Origin: an uncultured Hungatella sp.
Lineage (GTDB): Bacteria > Bacillota > Clostridia > Lachnospirales > Lachnospiraceae
NCBI GenBank assembly: GCA_910579515.1
Contig: CAJTUV010000003.1
Span: forward strand, 62,001-126,000
Length of the DNA stretch: 64,000 nucleotides
Direction of reading: 5' to 3'
Below, in pieces: positions 36,722 to 46,302 of the stretch. The notes under the pieces were generated by a model. It had not been told where the DNA came from. It saw only the letters and a program-made list of their open reading frames with translations, and did no database searches. Position 1 is the stretch's first letter. Each line of letters starts with the position of its first letter. A program made the translations under genes and the position numbers.

Positions 36722-39058
36722 ATGAAGTTCCACAATGGATGTTGGCTTTTGAGGGAGGGATACAAAAGTTTTGCACCTCAGCAGGTTTATGAAATCAGGA
36801 AAGAGGAATTTTGTGTGGAATTGTGTGCTCCCACCAGAAAAATCATCAGGAAAGGCGATACTGTGGACGGTATCAATCTGACTCTCCGGATCACCGCCCC
36901 TATGAAGGAGATGATTCGTGTTCAGACTATCCATCACAAAGGCGTCAGAAAAAGAACGCCCCAATTTCCGCTGAATCTTTCCGGACCGGAGCCATTAGAA
37001 GTGGAGGAGGACGAACGGCGCCTGACCATAACAAGCGGCAGTCTTTCGCTGGTGATTTACAAAGACGACTGGTCTATGGAGTACACAAGAGGCAAAAGAC
37101 TTTTGACAAAGAGCGGGAAAGGGGATTTGGCTTACATAAAAACAAACTGGACAGGGCTCTCTTATGATGTTGGGAAAGAAGACAGCGCCTATATGCGCCA
37201 GCAGCTTGGGATTTCTGTGGGAGAACTTTTATATGGTCTGGGAGAGCGGTTTACGGCTTTTGTGAAAAACGGCCAGTCGGTGTCTATCTGGAATGAGGAC
37301 GGCGGCACCAGCACAGAGCAGTCTTACAAGAACATTCCCTTCTATTTATCTAACAGAGGGTATGGGGTGTTTGTCAACCATCCAGAGAGAGTAGAGTTTG
37401 AGATTGGAACGGAACAGGTGGCAAAGGCGGCCTTTTGCGTGCAGGGGGAAAGCTTGGACTATTTTGTCATCAATGGTCCCACGATGAAGCAGGTCCTTAT
37501 GCGCTATACGGACTTGACAGGAAAACCGGCCAGACTGGCGCCCTGGACCTATGGTCTTTGGCTTTCCACTTCCTTTACTACAGACTATGACGAGAAGACG
37601 GTTATGAGTTTTATTGACGGCATGGAAGAGAGAGGGATCCCTTTAAGTGTGTTCCATTTCGACTGTTGCTGGATGAGGGAATATCACTGGACGGATTTTA
37701 TGTGGGACGAGAGGGTATTTCCAGATCCTGTGGGAATGCTTGCGCGAATTAAAGAAAAGGGGATTCATGTCTGCGTGTGGATCAATCCCTATATTGGCCA
37801 GGAGTCTGCGCTTTTTCTGGAAGGAATGGAAAAGGGATATTTTTTAAAAAAGAAGAATGGTGATATATGGCAATGGGATATGTGGCAGTCTGGCCTTGCT
37901 ATTGTGGATTTTACCAATCCAGAAGCGCGAAACTGGTATCAGGGAAAGCTGGAAATGCTGATGGACATGGGAGTGGACTGTTTTAAGACGGATTTTGGCG
38001 AGCGGATTCCCACAAATGTGACGTATTTTGATCACTCAGACCCTGAGAAGATGCACAATTTCTATCCATATCTGTACAACCAGGCAGTTTATGAGGTATT
38101 GGAAAGAAGAAGAGGAAAGGAAGAGGCGGTTTTATTTGCACGCTCTGCCACAGCAGGAGGACAGAAGTTTCCGGTTCACTGGGGCGGAGACTGCTGGTCA
38201 GACTATGAGTCCATGGAGGAAAGTCTGCGAGGCGGGCTGTCTCTTATAAGCAGCGGATTTGGATATTGGAGTCATGATATGGGAGGCTTTGAAAGTCAGT
38301 CTACGCCGGACGTCTATAAGCGCTGGGCGGCATTCGGACTTCTGTCTACGCACAGCCGGCTTCATGGAAGCACGTCCTATCGGGTTCCATGGGTTTATGA
38401 TGAGGAATCTGTGGAAGTGGTCAGATTTTTTACCAGGCTGAAACTGGAGCTTTTGCCGTATCTGTACGGGGAGGGAGTAAAAACTTCTGTCACCGGAATC
38501 CCCATGATCAGAAGCATGGCCATGGAATTTGAGGAGGATCGAAACTGCAGCTATCTGGATAAACAGTATATGCTGGGAGACAGTCTTTTGGCGGCGCCGA
38601 TTTTTAATGAAGAAGGGCTGGCGGAGTATTATCTGCCAAAAGGCACATGGATCCATTATCTTACAGGAGAAGTTACAAACGGAGGCGTTTGGAGAAAGGA
38701 GTATCAGAATTACTGCTCTATTCCCCTGTGGGTAAGGGCAGGCAGCGTGATTCCTACGTCTCCCGGATGTGAGAGAGCAGATTACCGTTTTTTGGATAAG
38801 CTGGAATGGAGAGTGTATCTGAGTAACGAACCGATTTCAGGCACTGTTTACAGGCAGGGAGAAAAGGTACAGACTGTGTCAGTGGAGAATACAGACTCAA
38901 AAATCAGATTGACAGTAACAGATTATGAAAAAGGAAAAAGCAGAGGAACCCCTGTGCGTATTGTAAACGGCAGCCTTGGCCGAGATGGAAACGATACCCT
39001 TGTGAGAGTGGACGGAGCACTGGACATTCCATTAAAAATGCTTTATAATGGAAGCTAA
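36722..39058 (+). CDS. GH31 alpha-xylosidase/alpha-glucosidase (YicI-like)
   Basis: 778-residue family 31 glycoside hydrolase releasing alpha-xylose or alpha-glucose from oligosaccharide ends. The nucleophile Asp is about residue 424 in CFKTDFGERIP, and the acid/base Asp about 490 in HWGGDCWSDYESM. The N-terminal beta-sandwich contains LLYGLGERFTAF. KTDFGE and the overall layout are closest to YicI-type alpha-xylosidases; substrate choice is inferred. No signal peptide is seen, so it is cytosolic. The start ATG 36722 has only a weak TGAGG upstream. It is transcribed divergently from the GH42 gene. Confidence 0.92.
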   Translation: MKFHNGCWLLREGYKSFAPQQVYEIRKEEFCVELCAPTRKIIRKGDTVDGINLTLRITAPMKEMIRVQTIHHKGVRKRTPQFPLNLSGPEPLEVEEDERRLTITSGSLSLVIYKDDWSMEYTRGKRLLTKSGKGDLAYIKTNWTGLSYDVGKEDSAYMRQQLGISVGELLYGLGERFTAFVKNGQSVSIWNEDGGTSTEQSYKNIPFYLSNRGYGVFVNHPERVEFEIGTEQVAKAAFCVQGESLDYFVINGPTMKQVLMRYTDLTGKPARLAPWTYGLWLSTSFTTDYDEKTVMSFIDGMEERGIPLSVFHFDCCWMREYHWTDFMWDERVFPDPVGMLARIKEKGIHVCVWINPYIGQESALFLEGMEKGYFLKKKNGDIWQWDMWQSGLAIVDFTNPEARNWYQGKLEMLMDMGVDCFKTDFGERIPTNVTYFDHSDPEKMHNFYPYLYNQAVYEVLERRRGKEEAVLFARSATAGGQKFPVHWGGDCWSDYESMEESLRGGLSLISSGFGYWSHDMGGFESQSTPDVYKRWAAFGLLSTHSRLHGSTSYRVPWVYDEESVEVVRFFTRLKLELLPYLYGEGVKTSVTGIPMIRSMAMEFEEDRNCSYLDKQYMLGDSLLAAPIFNEEGLAEYYLPKGTWIHYLTGEVTNGGVWRKEYQNYCSIPLWVRAGSVIPTSPGCERADYRFLDKLEWRVYLSNEPISGTVYRQGEKVQTVSVENTDSKIRLTVTDYEKGKSRGTPVRIVNGSLGRDGNDTLVRVDGALDIPLKMLYNGS

Positions 39059-39081
39059 TTTGATAGAAAAGAGGTAGGGAC

Positions 39082-39789
39082 ATGTACCGGTTTGACAGCA
39101 GGGTAAGATATAGCGAGACGGATGAGCGGGGATGTTTAAGCATAACAGGGATCATGAATTACCTTCAGGATTGTTCGACCTTTCATTCGGAAGACGTGGG
39201 GGGAGGGCTGGCATATTTAAATGAACATCATCAGGCGTGGTGGCTTTCTTCCTGGCAGATTGTGATTGATCGTTATCCAAGGCTGGGAGAACGGATCGTT
39301 ATGGGAACCTGGCCTTATGAGCGCAAGGGAATTTATGCATATCGAAATTTTACTATTCAGGATTTGAAAGGAGGGTATTTAGTTCGGGCGAATTCTGTCT
39401 GGTTTTTGTTTGACACAAAAGCAGGACGGCCCGTTCGCGTGAAAGAGGAAGATGTAAAAAGGTATGGAGGTCCAGAAGAACGGCTTGCCATGGACTATGC
39501 TCCAAGGAAGATTGCTCTTCCAGAAAAGTATGAAGAGAGAGAGCCGGTTTTGGTGATGAAGCATCATATTGATACCAATCACCATGTAAACAACGCTCAG
39601 TATGTAGAAATCGTCAGGGAGCTTCTGCCGGATGATTTCTGCATCACGGAGCTTCGGGCAGAATATAAGAAAGCGGCGGTTCTGGGCGATTCTATGATAC
39701 CGCAGGTTTGCCGGACAGAGGAGGGGTATGTGGCAGCTCTGTGCGACATGGACAAAAATCCTTATGCCATGATATGGATGCGGGGATGA
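39082..39789 (+). CDS. Acyl-ACP thioesterase
   Basis: 235-residue FatA/FatB-type thioesterase that releases fatty acids from acyl carrier protein. It has two tandem hotdog domains: the first starts RVRYSETDERGCLSITGIMNYLQ (residues about 7-29), and the second carries the catalytic-type MKHHIDTNHHVNNAQYVEI with Asn and His. The length is typical of bacterial PF01643 proteins. It begins 23 bases after the GH31 stop and is followed closely by cvfB, so it may share their transcript although the functions are unrelated. Confidence 0.92.
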   Translation: MYRFDSRVRYSETDERGCLSITGIMNYLQDCSTFHSEDVGGGLAYLNEHHQAWWLSSWQIVIDRYPRLGERIVMGTWPYERKGIYAYRNFTIQDLKGGYLVRANSVWFLFDTKAGRPVRVKEEDVKRYGGPEERLAMDYAPRKIALPEKYEEREPVLVMKHHIDTNHHVNNAQYVEIVRELLPDDFCITELRAEYKKAAVLGDSMIPQVCRTEEGYVAALCDMDKNPYAMIWMRG

Positions 39790-39809
39790 TAAGACAACGG
39801 AGGAAGACA

Positions 39810-40640
39810 ATGATTGAGTTAGGAAAAAGACAGCTTTTGGAAGTAGTCCGTGCAAAAGAGTTTGGGGTGTATTTGGGAGAGAAGGGAGAAGAAGAGGCGG
39901 TTCTTCTTCCCAGAAAACAGGTTCCGGAGGGAACTCAAATTGGAGATACGCTGGAGGTGTTTATTTATAAAGATTCAAAAGACCGTCTGATTGCAACTAC
40001 GGCGACACCAAAACTCCAGGTGGGAGAAGTAGGCGTTTTGACTGTAAAAGAAGTAGGAAAGATAGGCGCGTTTCTGGATATGGGGTTGGAAAAGGATCTG
40101 CTTCTTCCGTTTAAGGAACAAAGCCATAAAGTTCAGGCAGGGGAAGCTTGTCTGGTGGCTCTGTACGTGGACAAGAGCAAACGTCTGGCAGCCACGATGA
40201 AGGTTTATTCCTATATGAGCAGTCAGTCTCCTTACCAGAAGGACGACTGGGTAGAGGGAACCGTTTATGAGATCAACAAGAATCTGGGTGCATTTGTAGC
40301 AGTGGAAAATCAGTATTATGGCTTGATTCCCGGGAAAGAACTGTTTGGAGAGATTCATCCTGGAGAGGCGGTAAAGGCCAGAGTTTTAAGAGTCTGTGAA
40401 GACGGAAAGCTGGATTTAAGTCTGAGAGAAAAATCATATATTCAGATGAATACAGATGCGGATTTGGTGATGGAAAAGATAGAAGAAGGCGGCGGGTACC
40501 TTCCGTTTACGGATAAAGCGGCCCCAGAATTGATAAAAGAGAAGCTTCACATGAGCAAGAACGCGTTTAAGCGGGCAGTAGGACATTTGCTGAAGGAAGG
40601 AAAGATTAAAATTACGGATAAGACCATAGAAAGGGTATAG
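39810..40640 (+). CDS. cvfB: S1 RNA-binding protein CvfB
   Basis: 276-residue RNA-binding protein; the Staphylococcus homolog affects virulence gene expression. Start ATG 39810 follows CGGAGGAAG; a longer frame overlapping the thioesterase gene is rejected. S1-type OB folds are visible in tandem (GVYLGEKGEEEAVLLP near 20-35, GAFLDMGLEKDLLLP near 86-100, GAFVAVENQYYGLIP near 159-173). A C-terminal winged helix follows (MSKNAFKRAVGHLLKEGKI). It is within a tight run of plus-strand genes. Confidence 0.9.
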   Translation: MIELGKRQLLEVVRAKEFGVYLGEKGEEEAVLLPRKQVPEGTQIGDTLEVFIYKDSKDRLIATTATPKLQVGEVGVLTVKEVGKIGAFLDMGLEKDLLLPFKEQSHKVQAGEACLVALYVDKSKRLAATMKVYSYMSSQSPYQKDDWVEGTVYEINKNLGAFVAVENQYYGLIPGKELFGEIHPGEAVKARVLRVCEDGKLDLSLREKSYIQMNTDADLVMEKIEEGGGYLPFTDKAAPELIKEKLHMSKNAFKRAVGHLLKEGKIKITDKTIERV

Positions 40641-40649
40641 GAGGTTGTT

Positions 40650-41234
40650 GTGGACTCGATAGAATATTATAATAAGTATGCGGCAAAAATATATGAAGAT
40701 ACCGTTGATGTGGACATGAGTCAGGTCATGGAGGAATTTTTAAAGGAATTGGATGAAGGGGACACGATACTGGATTTGGGCTGCGGCTCAGGGCGTGATT
40801 CTCTGACCATGTACGATATGGGCTATGACGTGACGCCGCTCGATGCGTCAGAGGAAATGTGCAAACTGGCAGAGATACATACCGGATTGGATGTGCTTCA
40901 GATGACCTTTGACGAGATGGAGTTTGAAAATGTGTTTGACGGTATCTGGGCCTGCGGTTCCCTGATTCATGTGCCGAAAAATGAGATGCCAGAGATATTG
41001 CTAAGACTCTGCGATGCCCTTTGCAGCAAAGGAGTTTTGTATCTGTCGGTGAAAAAAGGCAATTTTGAGGGATTTCGGGGAGAACGGTATTTTTGCGATT
41101 ATACAATAGAAAGTCTGACAGCAATGGTAGAGAGAACAGGATTATTTGAAATGATAAAAGTCTGGGAAACGGAGGATGCCAGAGCCGGCCACTCGGATAC
41201 TATATGGGTGAATCTGCTGGTAAGAAAGCGATAG
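40650..41234 (+). CDS. Class I SAM-dependent methyltransferase
   Basis: 194-residue cytosolic methyltransferase. Motif I TILDLGCGSGRDSLTMYDMGYDV (about residues 39-60) is canonical, followed by the acidic DASEEMCKLA and the motif IV region VFDGIWACGSLIHVPKNE. The substrate cannot be inferred. The start is GTG 40650 after TAGGAGG; family members often begin EYYNKYA as here. It lies ten bases after cvfB and 18 before the yitT-like gene, consistent with an operon. Confidence 0.88.
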   Translation: MDSIEYYNKYAAKIYEDTVDVDMSQVMEEFLKELDEGDTILDLGCGSGRDSLTMYDMGYDVTPLDASEEMCKLAEIHTGLDVLQMTFDEMEFENVFDGIWACGSLIHVPKNEMPEILLRLCDALCSKGVLYLSVKKGNFEGFRGERYFCDYTIESLTAMVERTGLFEMIKVWETEDARAGHSDTIWVNLLVRKR

Positions 41235-41252
41235 AAAGGATACAAAAACAAT

Positions 41253-42092
41253 ATGAAAGACAGACCAGTCTGGGTGGATTATGGAGTGATGGTATTAGGG
41301 GCTTTTCTCATAGGCTTCGCAATTAAAAATATGTATGATCCAGTCAGCCTGGTTACAGGAGGAGTGTCAGGAATTGCTATTATTTTAAAACGCTTCGCCG
41401 GAATACCTTTGTGGGTGACAAACACAACCTTAAATATTCCCTTGTTTATCGCCGCATGGAGGATGAAGGGCTGGCGTTTTATCAAAAGGACGGCAGTTGC
41501 CACCTTGGCTTTGTCGGTTTCTCTGTATGTGATTCCAGAGATGGCCTTTTTGACAGAGGATATATTTTTGGCCGCTCTTTTTGGCGGGATTTTGTCAGGA
41601 TTAGGTACAGGTATGGTCTTTATGGTCTCGGCGACTACGGGAGGCACAGACACCTTGGCTGCTCTTATTCAACAGAAAATGCGCCATTATTCCATTGCCA
41701 AAATTATGCAGGTTCTGGACGGAATCGTGGTTCTTTTAGGCGCCACGGTCTTTGGCATCCAGTACGCTTTGTATGCTCTGATTGCAATCTATGCGGTTTC
41801 TAAGGTTTCAGACGGGATTTTAGAAGGACTGAACTTTTCAAAACAAGCATTTATTATTTCGGAAAAATATAAGGAAATCGGCAATGCCATCATGACCAGA
41901 ATGGAACGGGGCGCTACGGCGGTTGATGCAGTGGGAATGTATTCAGGCGCCGACAGAAAGATGATTTTCTGTGTCGTTTCTAAAAAAGAGATAGTGACTC
42001 TTCGGGAGATTGTTCAGGAAATTGACAAACAGGCGTTCATGATCGTCAGCGACGTCAGAGAGGTATTTGGAGAGGGATTTATAGAATATTGA
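41253..42092 (+). CDS. YitT family membrane protein (DUF161/DUF2179)
   Basis: 279-residue membrane protein with about five or six transmembrane helices in residues 1-190. The family hallmarks are present: GFAIKNMYDPVSLVTGGVSGIAII and MVSATTGGTDTLAALIQ. A soluble C-terminal DUF2179 domain follows (ERGATAVDAVGMYSGADRKMIFCVVSKKE, ending DVREVFGEGF). Transport substrates of this family are unknown. It ends the run begun by the thioesterase. Confidence 0.92.
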   Translation: MKDRPVWVDYGVMVLGAFLIGFAIKNMYDPVSLVTGGVSGIAIILKRFAGIPLWVTNTTLNIPLFIAAWRMKGWRFIKRTAVATLALSVSLYVIPEMAFLTEDIFLAALFGGILSGLGTGMVFMVSATTGGTDTLAALIQQKMRHYSIAKIMQVLDGIVVLLGATVFGIQYALYALIAIYAVSKVSDGILEGLNFSKQAFIISEKYKEIGNAIMTRMERGATAVDAVGMYSGADRKMIFCVVSKKEIVTLREIVQEIDKQAFMIVSDVREVFGEGFIEY

Positions 42093-42295
42093 CAGGAAAA
42101 TGTAAGAATTTTTGTGGTTTTTTCCCCCGGGTATACAGATTAGACAAATAACAAAAAATATTTTGGTAATTTACAATATGGCGCAAATCCTCTCTTTCGT
42201 GTATGATAGTAACAGGAATGAGGCAGAACTTCTGTCATGTATACAGGAAGTTCAAGGTATTTTACTTTTTAACAATAACAGGAGGATTCAAGAAT

Positions 42296-43408
42296 ATGGC
42301 TAGCTTGTCATTAAAGAATGTAACAAAGGCATATCCAAATGGATTCGTAGCAGTTAAAGATTTTAATCTGGAGATTGCAGATAAGGAATTTGTTATCTTT
42401 GTAGGCCCATCTGGTTGCGGTAAGTCCACAACACTTCGTATGGTGGCAGGTTTGGAAGATATTTCTTCTGGTGAATTTTATATTGATGGGAAATTGATGA
42501 ACGATGTGGAGCCAAAGGACAGAGATATCGCTATGGTATTCCAGAACTATGCTCTGTATCCACATATGTCCGTATATGACAATATGGCGTTCGGTTTGAA
42601 ACTGAGAAAGACTCCAAAGGATGAGATTGATAAATTAGTTCATGAAGCAGCTAAGATTCTTGATCTGGAGCATTTATTAGATCGTAAGCCGAAGGCTCTT
42701 TCCGGTGGCCAGAGACAGCGTGTGGCTATGGGACGTGCTATCGTTCGTAATCCTAAGGTATTCCTGATGGATGAGCCGCTGTCCAACTTGGATGCAAAAC
42801 TGAGAGGCCAGATGCGTGTTGAGATCTCCAAATTACATCAGAGACTTCAGGCAACCATCATCTATGTAACTCATGACCAGACAGAGGCTATGACCCTGGG
42901 TACCAGAATCGTTGTTATGAAAGACGGCGTGATTCAGCAGGTTGACTCTCCACAGAATCTGTATGATAATCCATGCAACAAGTTCGTTGCCGGATTTATT
43001 GGAGCTCCTCAGATGAACATGATCGATGCAACCGTATCCAAAGACGGTTCCGATATCAATCTTTCCTTCGGCGGACACAAGATTACACTTCCGGCAGAAA
43101 AAGGAAAAGTGGTAGAGCAGAAGGGGTATGTTGGAAAGACCGTTACGATTGGTATTCGTCCAGAAGACCTTCATGATGACGAAGCTTGGCTGACCGGTTC
43201 TCCAAAGAGCGTTATCGAAGCAACTATCCGTGTATACGAGCTGTTGGGTGCAGAGGTTAACCTGTACTTTGATATTGACGAGGCTCAGTTCATTGCAAGA
43301 GTAAATCCACGTACTACTGCAAGAGTAGGCAGCACTGTAAAGATTGCTCTTGATATGTCCAAGGTTCACGTATTTGATAAAGAGACAGAGCAGTTCGTTT
43401 GTCATTAA
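42296..43408 (+). CDS. Sugar ABC transporter ATP-binding protein (MsmX/UgpC family)
   Basis: 370-residue ATPase that energises carbohydrate importers; MsmX in Bacillus serves several transporters encoded elsewhere. ATG 42296 has AGGAGG upstream; the frame opens earlier but without a site. Walker A GPSGCGKSTT (about residues 36-45), signature LSGGQRQRVAMGRA, Walker B VFLMDEPLSNLD and a C-terminal OB/TOBE regulatory domain (VTIGIRPEDLH) are all seen. No permease or binding protein is adjacent, which fits a shared ATPase. The upstream gap 42093-42295 holds only a weak TATGAT near 42202. The gene ends at a strong terminator. Confidence 0.94.
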   Translation: MASLSLKNVTKAYPNGFVAVKDFNLEIADKEFVIFVGPSGCGKSTTLRMVAGLEDISSGEFYIDGKLMNDVEPKDRDIAMVFQNYALYPHMSVYDNMAFGLKLRKTPKDEIDKLVHEAAKILDLEHLLDRKPKALSGGQRQRVAMGRAIVRNPKVFLMDEPLSNLDAKLRGQMRVEISKLHQRLQATIIYVTHDQTEAMTLGTRIVVMKDGVIQQVDSPQNLYDNPCNKFVAGFIGAPQMNMIDATVSKDGSDINLSFGGHKITLPAEKGKVVEQKGYVGKTVTIGIRPEDLHDDEAWLTGSPKSVIEATIRVYELLGAEVNLYFDIDEAQFIARVNPRTTARVGSTVKIALDMSKVHVFDKETEQFVCH

Positions 43409-43432
43409 TCAAAATTTACATAAGAAAAAGTG

Positions 43433-43466
43433 GCAGGCAAGTATTCATACTTGCTTGCTTTTTTTT
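43433..43466 (+). terminator. Terminator after the sugar ABC ATPase gene
   Basis: A 12-bp stem (43433-43444 with 43447-43458, one G-T pair) is followed directly by eight Ts. Confidence 0.88.
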
Positions 43467-43520
43467 GTGTTATGGATTAATATAGTATAAGGGTAAATTT
43501 ACAAAAAAGGAGAGTGCCAC

Positions 43521-44609
43521 ATGATATCAAATCAGATACTTCAAACATCAGTTGATGGATTAAAGGGAATTACCAGAATCGATCTTTGTATCTGTGATAC
43601 AGAGGGAAAAGTGTTAGCAACCACATTTCCAGACGCAGAGGAATATGAAAATTCAATCCTTGCTTTTGTAGATTCGCCAGCAGACAGCCAGGTGATCCAG
43701 GGCTATCAGTTTTTTAAGGTATTCGATGAGCATCAGTTAGAATATATCCTGCTGGCCAAGGGACACAGCGAAGATGTATACATGATAGGAAAGCTAGCGG
43801 CGTTTCAGATCCAAAATCTTTTAGTGGCTTACAAGGAGCGGTTTGACAAGGATAATTTTATCAAGAATCTTCTTTTGGACAATCTCTTGCTGGTAGATAT
43901 TTATAATCGTGCGAAAAAGCTCCACATAGAGACCAGCGTTAAGAGAGTTGTCTATATTATCGAGACCAAATACGAAAAAGATGCCAATGCTCTGGAGACG
44001 GTCAGAAGTCTGTTTGCAGGTAAGACAAAGGATTTCATCACTGCGGTGGATGAAAAGAATATCATTCTTGTAAAGGAAGTAAAACAGGGAGAGACCCAGG
44101 AAGACTTGGAGAGAACTGCCAATGTAATTCTTGACATGCTCAACACAGAGGCCATGACAAAGGTCCATGTGGCCTTTGGCACAGTAGTAGGGGAGATTAA
44201 AGAAGTGTCCCGCTCCTACAAGGAAGCGAAGATGGCCCTTGACGTGGGAAAAATCTTTTACAGTGATAAGAATGTGATTGCTTACAGCAGACTCGGCATT
44301 GGACGCCTGATTTATCAGCTTCCGATCCCATTGTGCAAGATGTTTATCAAAGAGATTTTTGACGGAAAGTCGCCGGATGAATTTGATGATGAGACGCTAT
44401 CGACCATTAACAAATTCTTTGAGAACAGCTTAAATGTGTCGGAAACTTCCAGACAGCTTTATATTCACAGAAATACCCTGGTTTACCGGTTGGACAAACT
44501 GCAAAAGAGCACTGGGCTGGATCTGCGGGTGTTTGAGGATGCGATTACCTTTAAGATTGCTCTTATGGTAGTGAAGTACATGAAGTATATGGAAAATTCA
44601 GATTATTAA
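43521..44609 (+). CDS. CdaR-like transcriptional regulator with PucR-type HTH
   Basis: 362-residue regulator. The N-terminal sensory region (about residues 1-130) begins SVDGLKGITRIDLCICDTEG, as in putative sugar-diacid recognition domains. A central GGDEF-like degenerate domain follows (about 135-270). The C terminus is the PucR/CdaR helix-turn-helix (SLNVSETSRQLYIHRNTLVYRLDKLQ, positions about 315-340). It follows the MsmX-type ATPase gene across a terminator, and this adjacency suggests control of sugar uptake, though no target is proven. The -10 (TATAAG near 43486) has no good -35. Confidence 0.87.
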   Translation: MISNQILQTSVDGLKGITRIDLCICDTEGKVLATTFPDAEEYENSILAFVDSPADSQVIQGYQFFKVFDEHQLEYILLAKGHSEDVYMIGKLAAFQIQNLLVAYKERFDKDNFIKNLLLDNLLLVDIYNRAKKLHIETSVKRVVYIIETKYEKDANALETVRSLFAGKTKDFITAVDEKNIILVKEVKQGETQEDLERTANVILDMLNTEAMTKVHVAFGTVVGEIKEVSRSYKEAKMALDVGKIFYSDKNVIAYSRLGIGRLIYQLPIPLCKMFIKEIFDGKSPDEFDDETLSTINKFFENSLNVSETSRQLYIHRNTLVYRLDKLQKSTGLDLRVFEDAITFKIALMVVKYMKYMENSDY

Positions 44610-44626
44610 GGAATCGGAGACAGGGA

Positions 44627-45313
44627 ATGATAGAGATTTCAAATGTGTGTAAGACCTATGAGACTGGCAATAAGGCTCTGAGGAATGTCAGCATAACCAT
44701 CGAGGACGGAGAGTTTGTATTTATTATGGGACGAAGCGGTTCTGGTAAATCCACTCTGATGAAGCTGTTGCTGAAGGAGGCAGAGCCTACTTCTGGTAAG
44801 ATTGTGGTAAATGATATGAATCTGGTGAAAATGCCGAGACGCTATGTTCCTAAGTATCGGAGAAGGCTGGGAGTGGTGTTTCAGGATTTCCGCCTTTTAA
44901 AGGATCGAAATGTGTACGAGAATGTGGCCTTTGCTCAGAGAATCATTGGAACGTCTACCAGGAGAATTAAGGAGTCTGTGCCGGTTATGCTTCAGATGGT
45001 GGGGCTTTCCTCCAAATATAAGATGTATCCACAGCAGCTTTCCGGCGGCGAACAGCAGCGGGTTGCCATTGCCCGGGCGTTGATTAACCGGCCGGAAGTT
45101 CTTTTGGCAGACGAGCCTACTGGAAATCTGGACAGCCACAATGCCATTGAGATTATGAAGCTTTTGGAGGAGATTAACCGAATGGGAACCACGGTAGTGG
45201 TGGTTACCCACAGTCAGGAAATTGTAGACAGGATGCAGAAGCGGGTGATTGTGATGGAGCGCGGCTGCGTGATAAGCGATGAAATAGAAGGCGAGTATTT
45301 ACATGAGGATTAG
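44627..45313 (+). CDS. ftsE: Cell division ATP-binding protein FtsE
   Basis: 228-residue ABC ATPase that works with FtsX to control peptidoglycan hydrolases at the septum or side wall. Walker [10 protein letters not shown] (about residues 36-44), signature [14 protein letters not shown], Walker [13 protein letters not shown] and the H-loop VVVTHSQ are present. The typical FtsE start [18 protein letters not shown] is seen. It overlaps ftsX by 11 bases and follows the CdaR-like gene by 17. Confidence 0.97.
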   Translation: MIEISNVCKTYETGNKALRNVSITIEDGEFVFIMGRSGSGKSTLMKLLLKEAEPTSGKIVVNDMNLVKMPRRYVPKYRRRLGVVFQDFRLLKDRNVYENVAFAQRIIGTSTRRIKESVPVMLQMVGLSSKYKMYPQQLSGGEQQRVAIARALINRPEVLLADEPTGNLDSHNAIEIMKLLEEINRMGTTVVVVTHSQEIVDRMQKRVIVMERGCVISDEIEGEYLHED

Positions 45314-46211
45314 TACATTTTGGTATTGCCTGAAACAGGGCGTGATTAATATATGCAGAAATATTTGGTTTTCTCTTGCATCTATTGCCACGATTTCTGC
45401 GTGTATTTTTTTGTTTTGCATGTTTTTCAGTATTATGGCGAATGTAAGAAATATGGTTCAGAATGTGGAGAGCACAGTAGGCGTTACGGTTCTCTTTGAG
45501 GAGTCTTTATCGGAAAGCGAGATTCACGCCATAGGGGACAAGATTCGGGAACGCAGCGAGGTGCGGGAAATGGATTTTACCTCTGAAGAAGAGGCGTGGG
45601 AAACGTTTTCCAAAGACTATTTTGCAGGCGTCGAGGACTTGGCAGAAGGATTTGCGGACGATAATCCTTTAGTGGGTTCCTCATCCTATCAGATTTTTTT
45701 AAATGATATTTCTCAGCAGGATGAGTTTGTCGCTTACCTGCAAAGCCTGGAGGGGGTCCGCAGAGTAAATTACTCTAACAGCGCTGCGGATGGACTGACC
45801 AGCTTTAATACCATTGTAGGCGTTTTGTCCGTGGTGATTATCGGCGTGCTTTTGTCTGTCTCTGTTTTCCTTATCAGCAATACGATTAACGTAGCCGCAG
45901 CGTTTCGGAAAAGTGAGAACCAGATTATGCGCTATATTGGCGCTACCAACTACATGATTCGGGCGCCTTTTGTTGTGGAGGGCGTTATCATCGGGCTTTT
46001 AGGGGCATTGATTCCTTTGGGGTGTATGTTCTATTTGTACCGGCAGGTGATCGATTATGTTGCTGACCGGTTTCAAATTTTGTCAGGAATTTTCCAGATT
46101 CTCCCAGTCAATCAGATTTTCCCATATATGGTTGCAGCGGCAACTCTTCTAGGATTGGGAATTGGATTTTTTGCCAGCTTTTTGACCATTCAGAAACATT
46201 TGAAGGTATGA
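45303..46211 (+). CDS. ftsX: Cell division protein FtsX
   Basis: 302-residue inner-membrane partner of FtsE. It has an N-terminal transmembrane helix (about residues 20-45), a large extracellular domain (about 46-165, including VGVTVLFEESLSESE), and three C-terminal helices with the conserved cytoplasmic-loop segment KSENQIMRYIGATNYMIRAPFVVEG. The extracellular loop normally contacts a hydrolase such as EnvC, CwlO or PcsB. No such gene follows here; the next gene is an S41 peptidase. Confidence 0.96.
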   Translation: MRISTFWYCLKQGVINICRNIWFSLASIATISACIFLFCMFFSIMANVRNMVQNVESTVGVTVLFEESLSESEIHAIGDKIRERSEVREMDFTSEEEAWETFSKDYFAGVEDLAEGFADDNPLVGSSSYQIFLNDISQQDEFVAYLQSLEGVRRVNYSNSAADGLTSFNTIVGVLSVVIIGVLLSVSVFLISNTINVAAAFRKSENQIMRYIGATNYMIRAPFVVEGVIIGLLGALIPLGCMFYLYRQVIDYVADRFQILSGIFQILPVNQIFPYMVAAATLLGLGIGFFASFLTIQKHLKV

Positions 46212-46302
46212 TGGACAGGCAGTATAGGAATAAAATGGTCAGCATTGGGAATATTAACGTTATATGGCTGGCATTTTCCAACGGCCGTAAGAGGAGACAG
46301 AC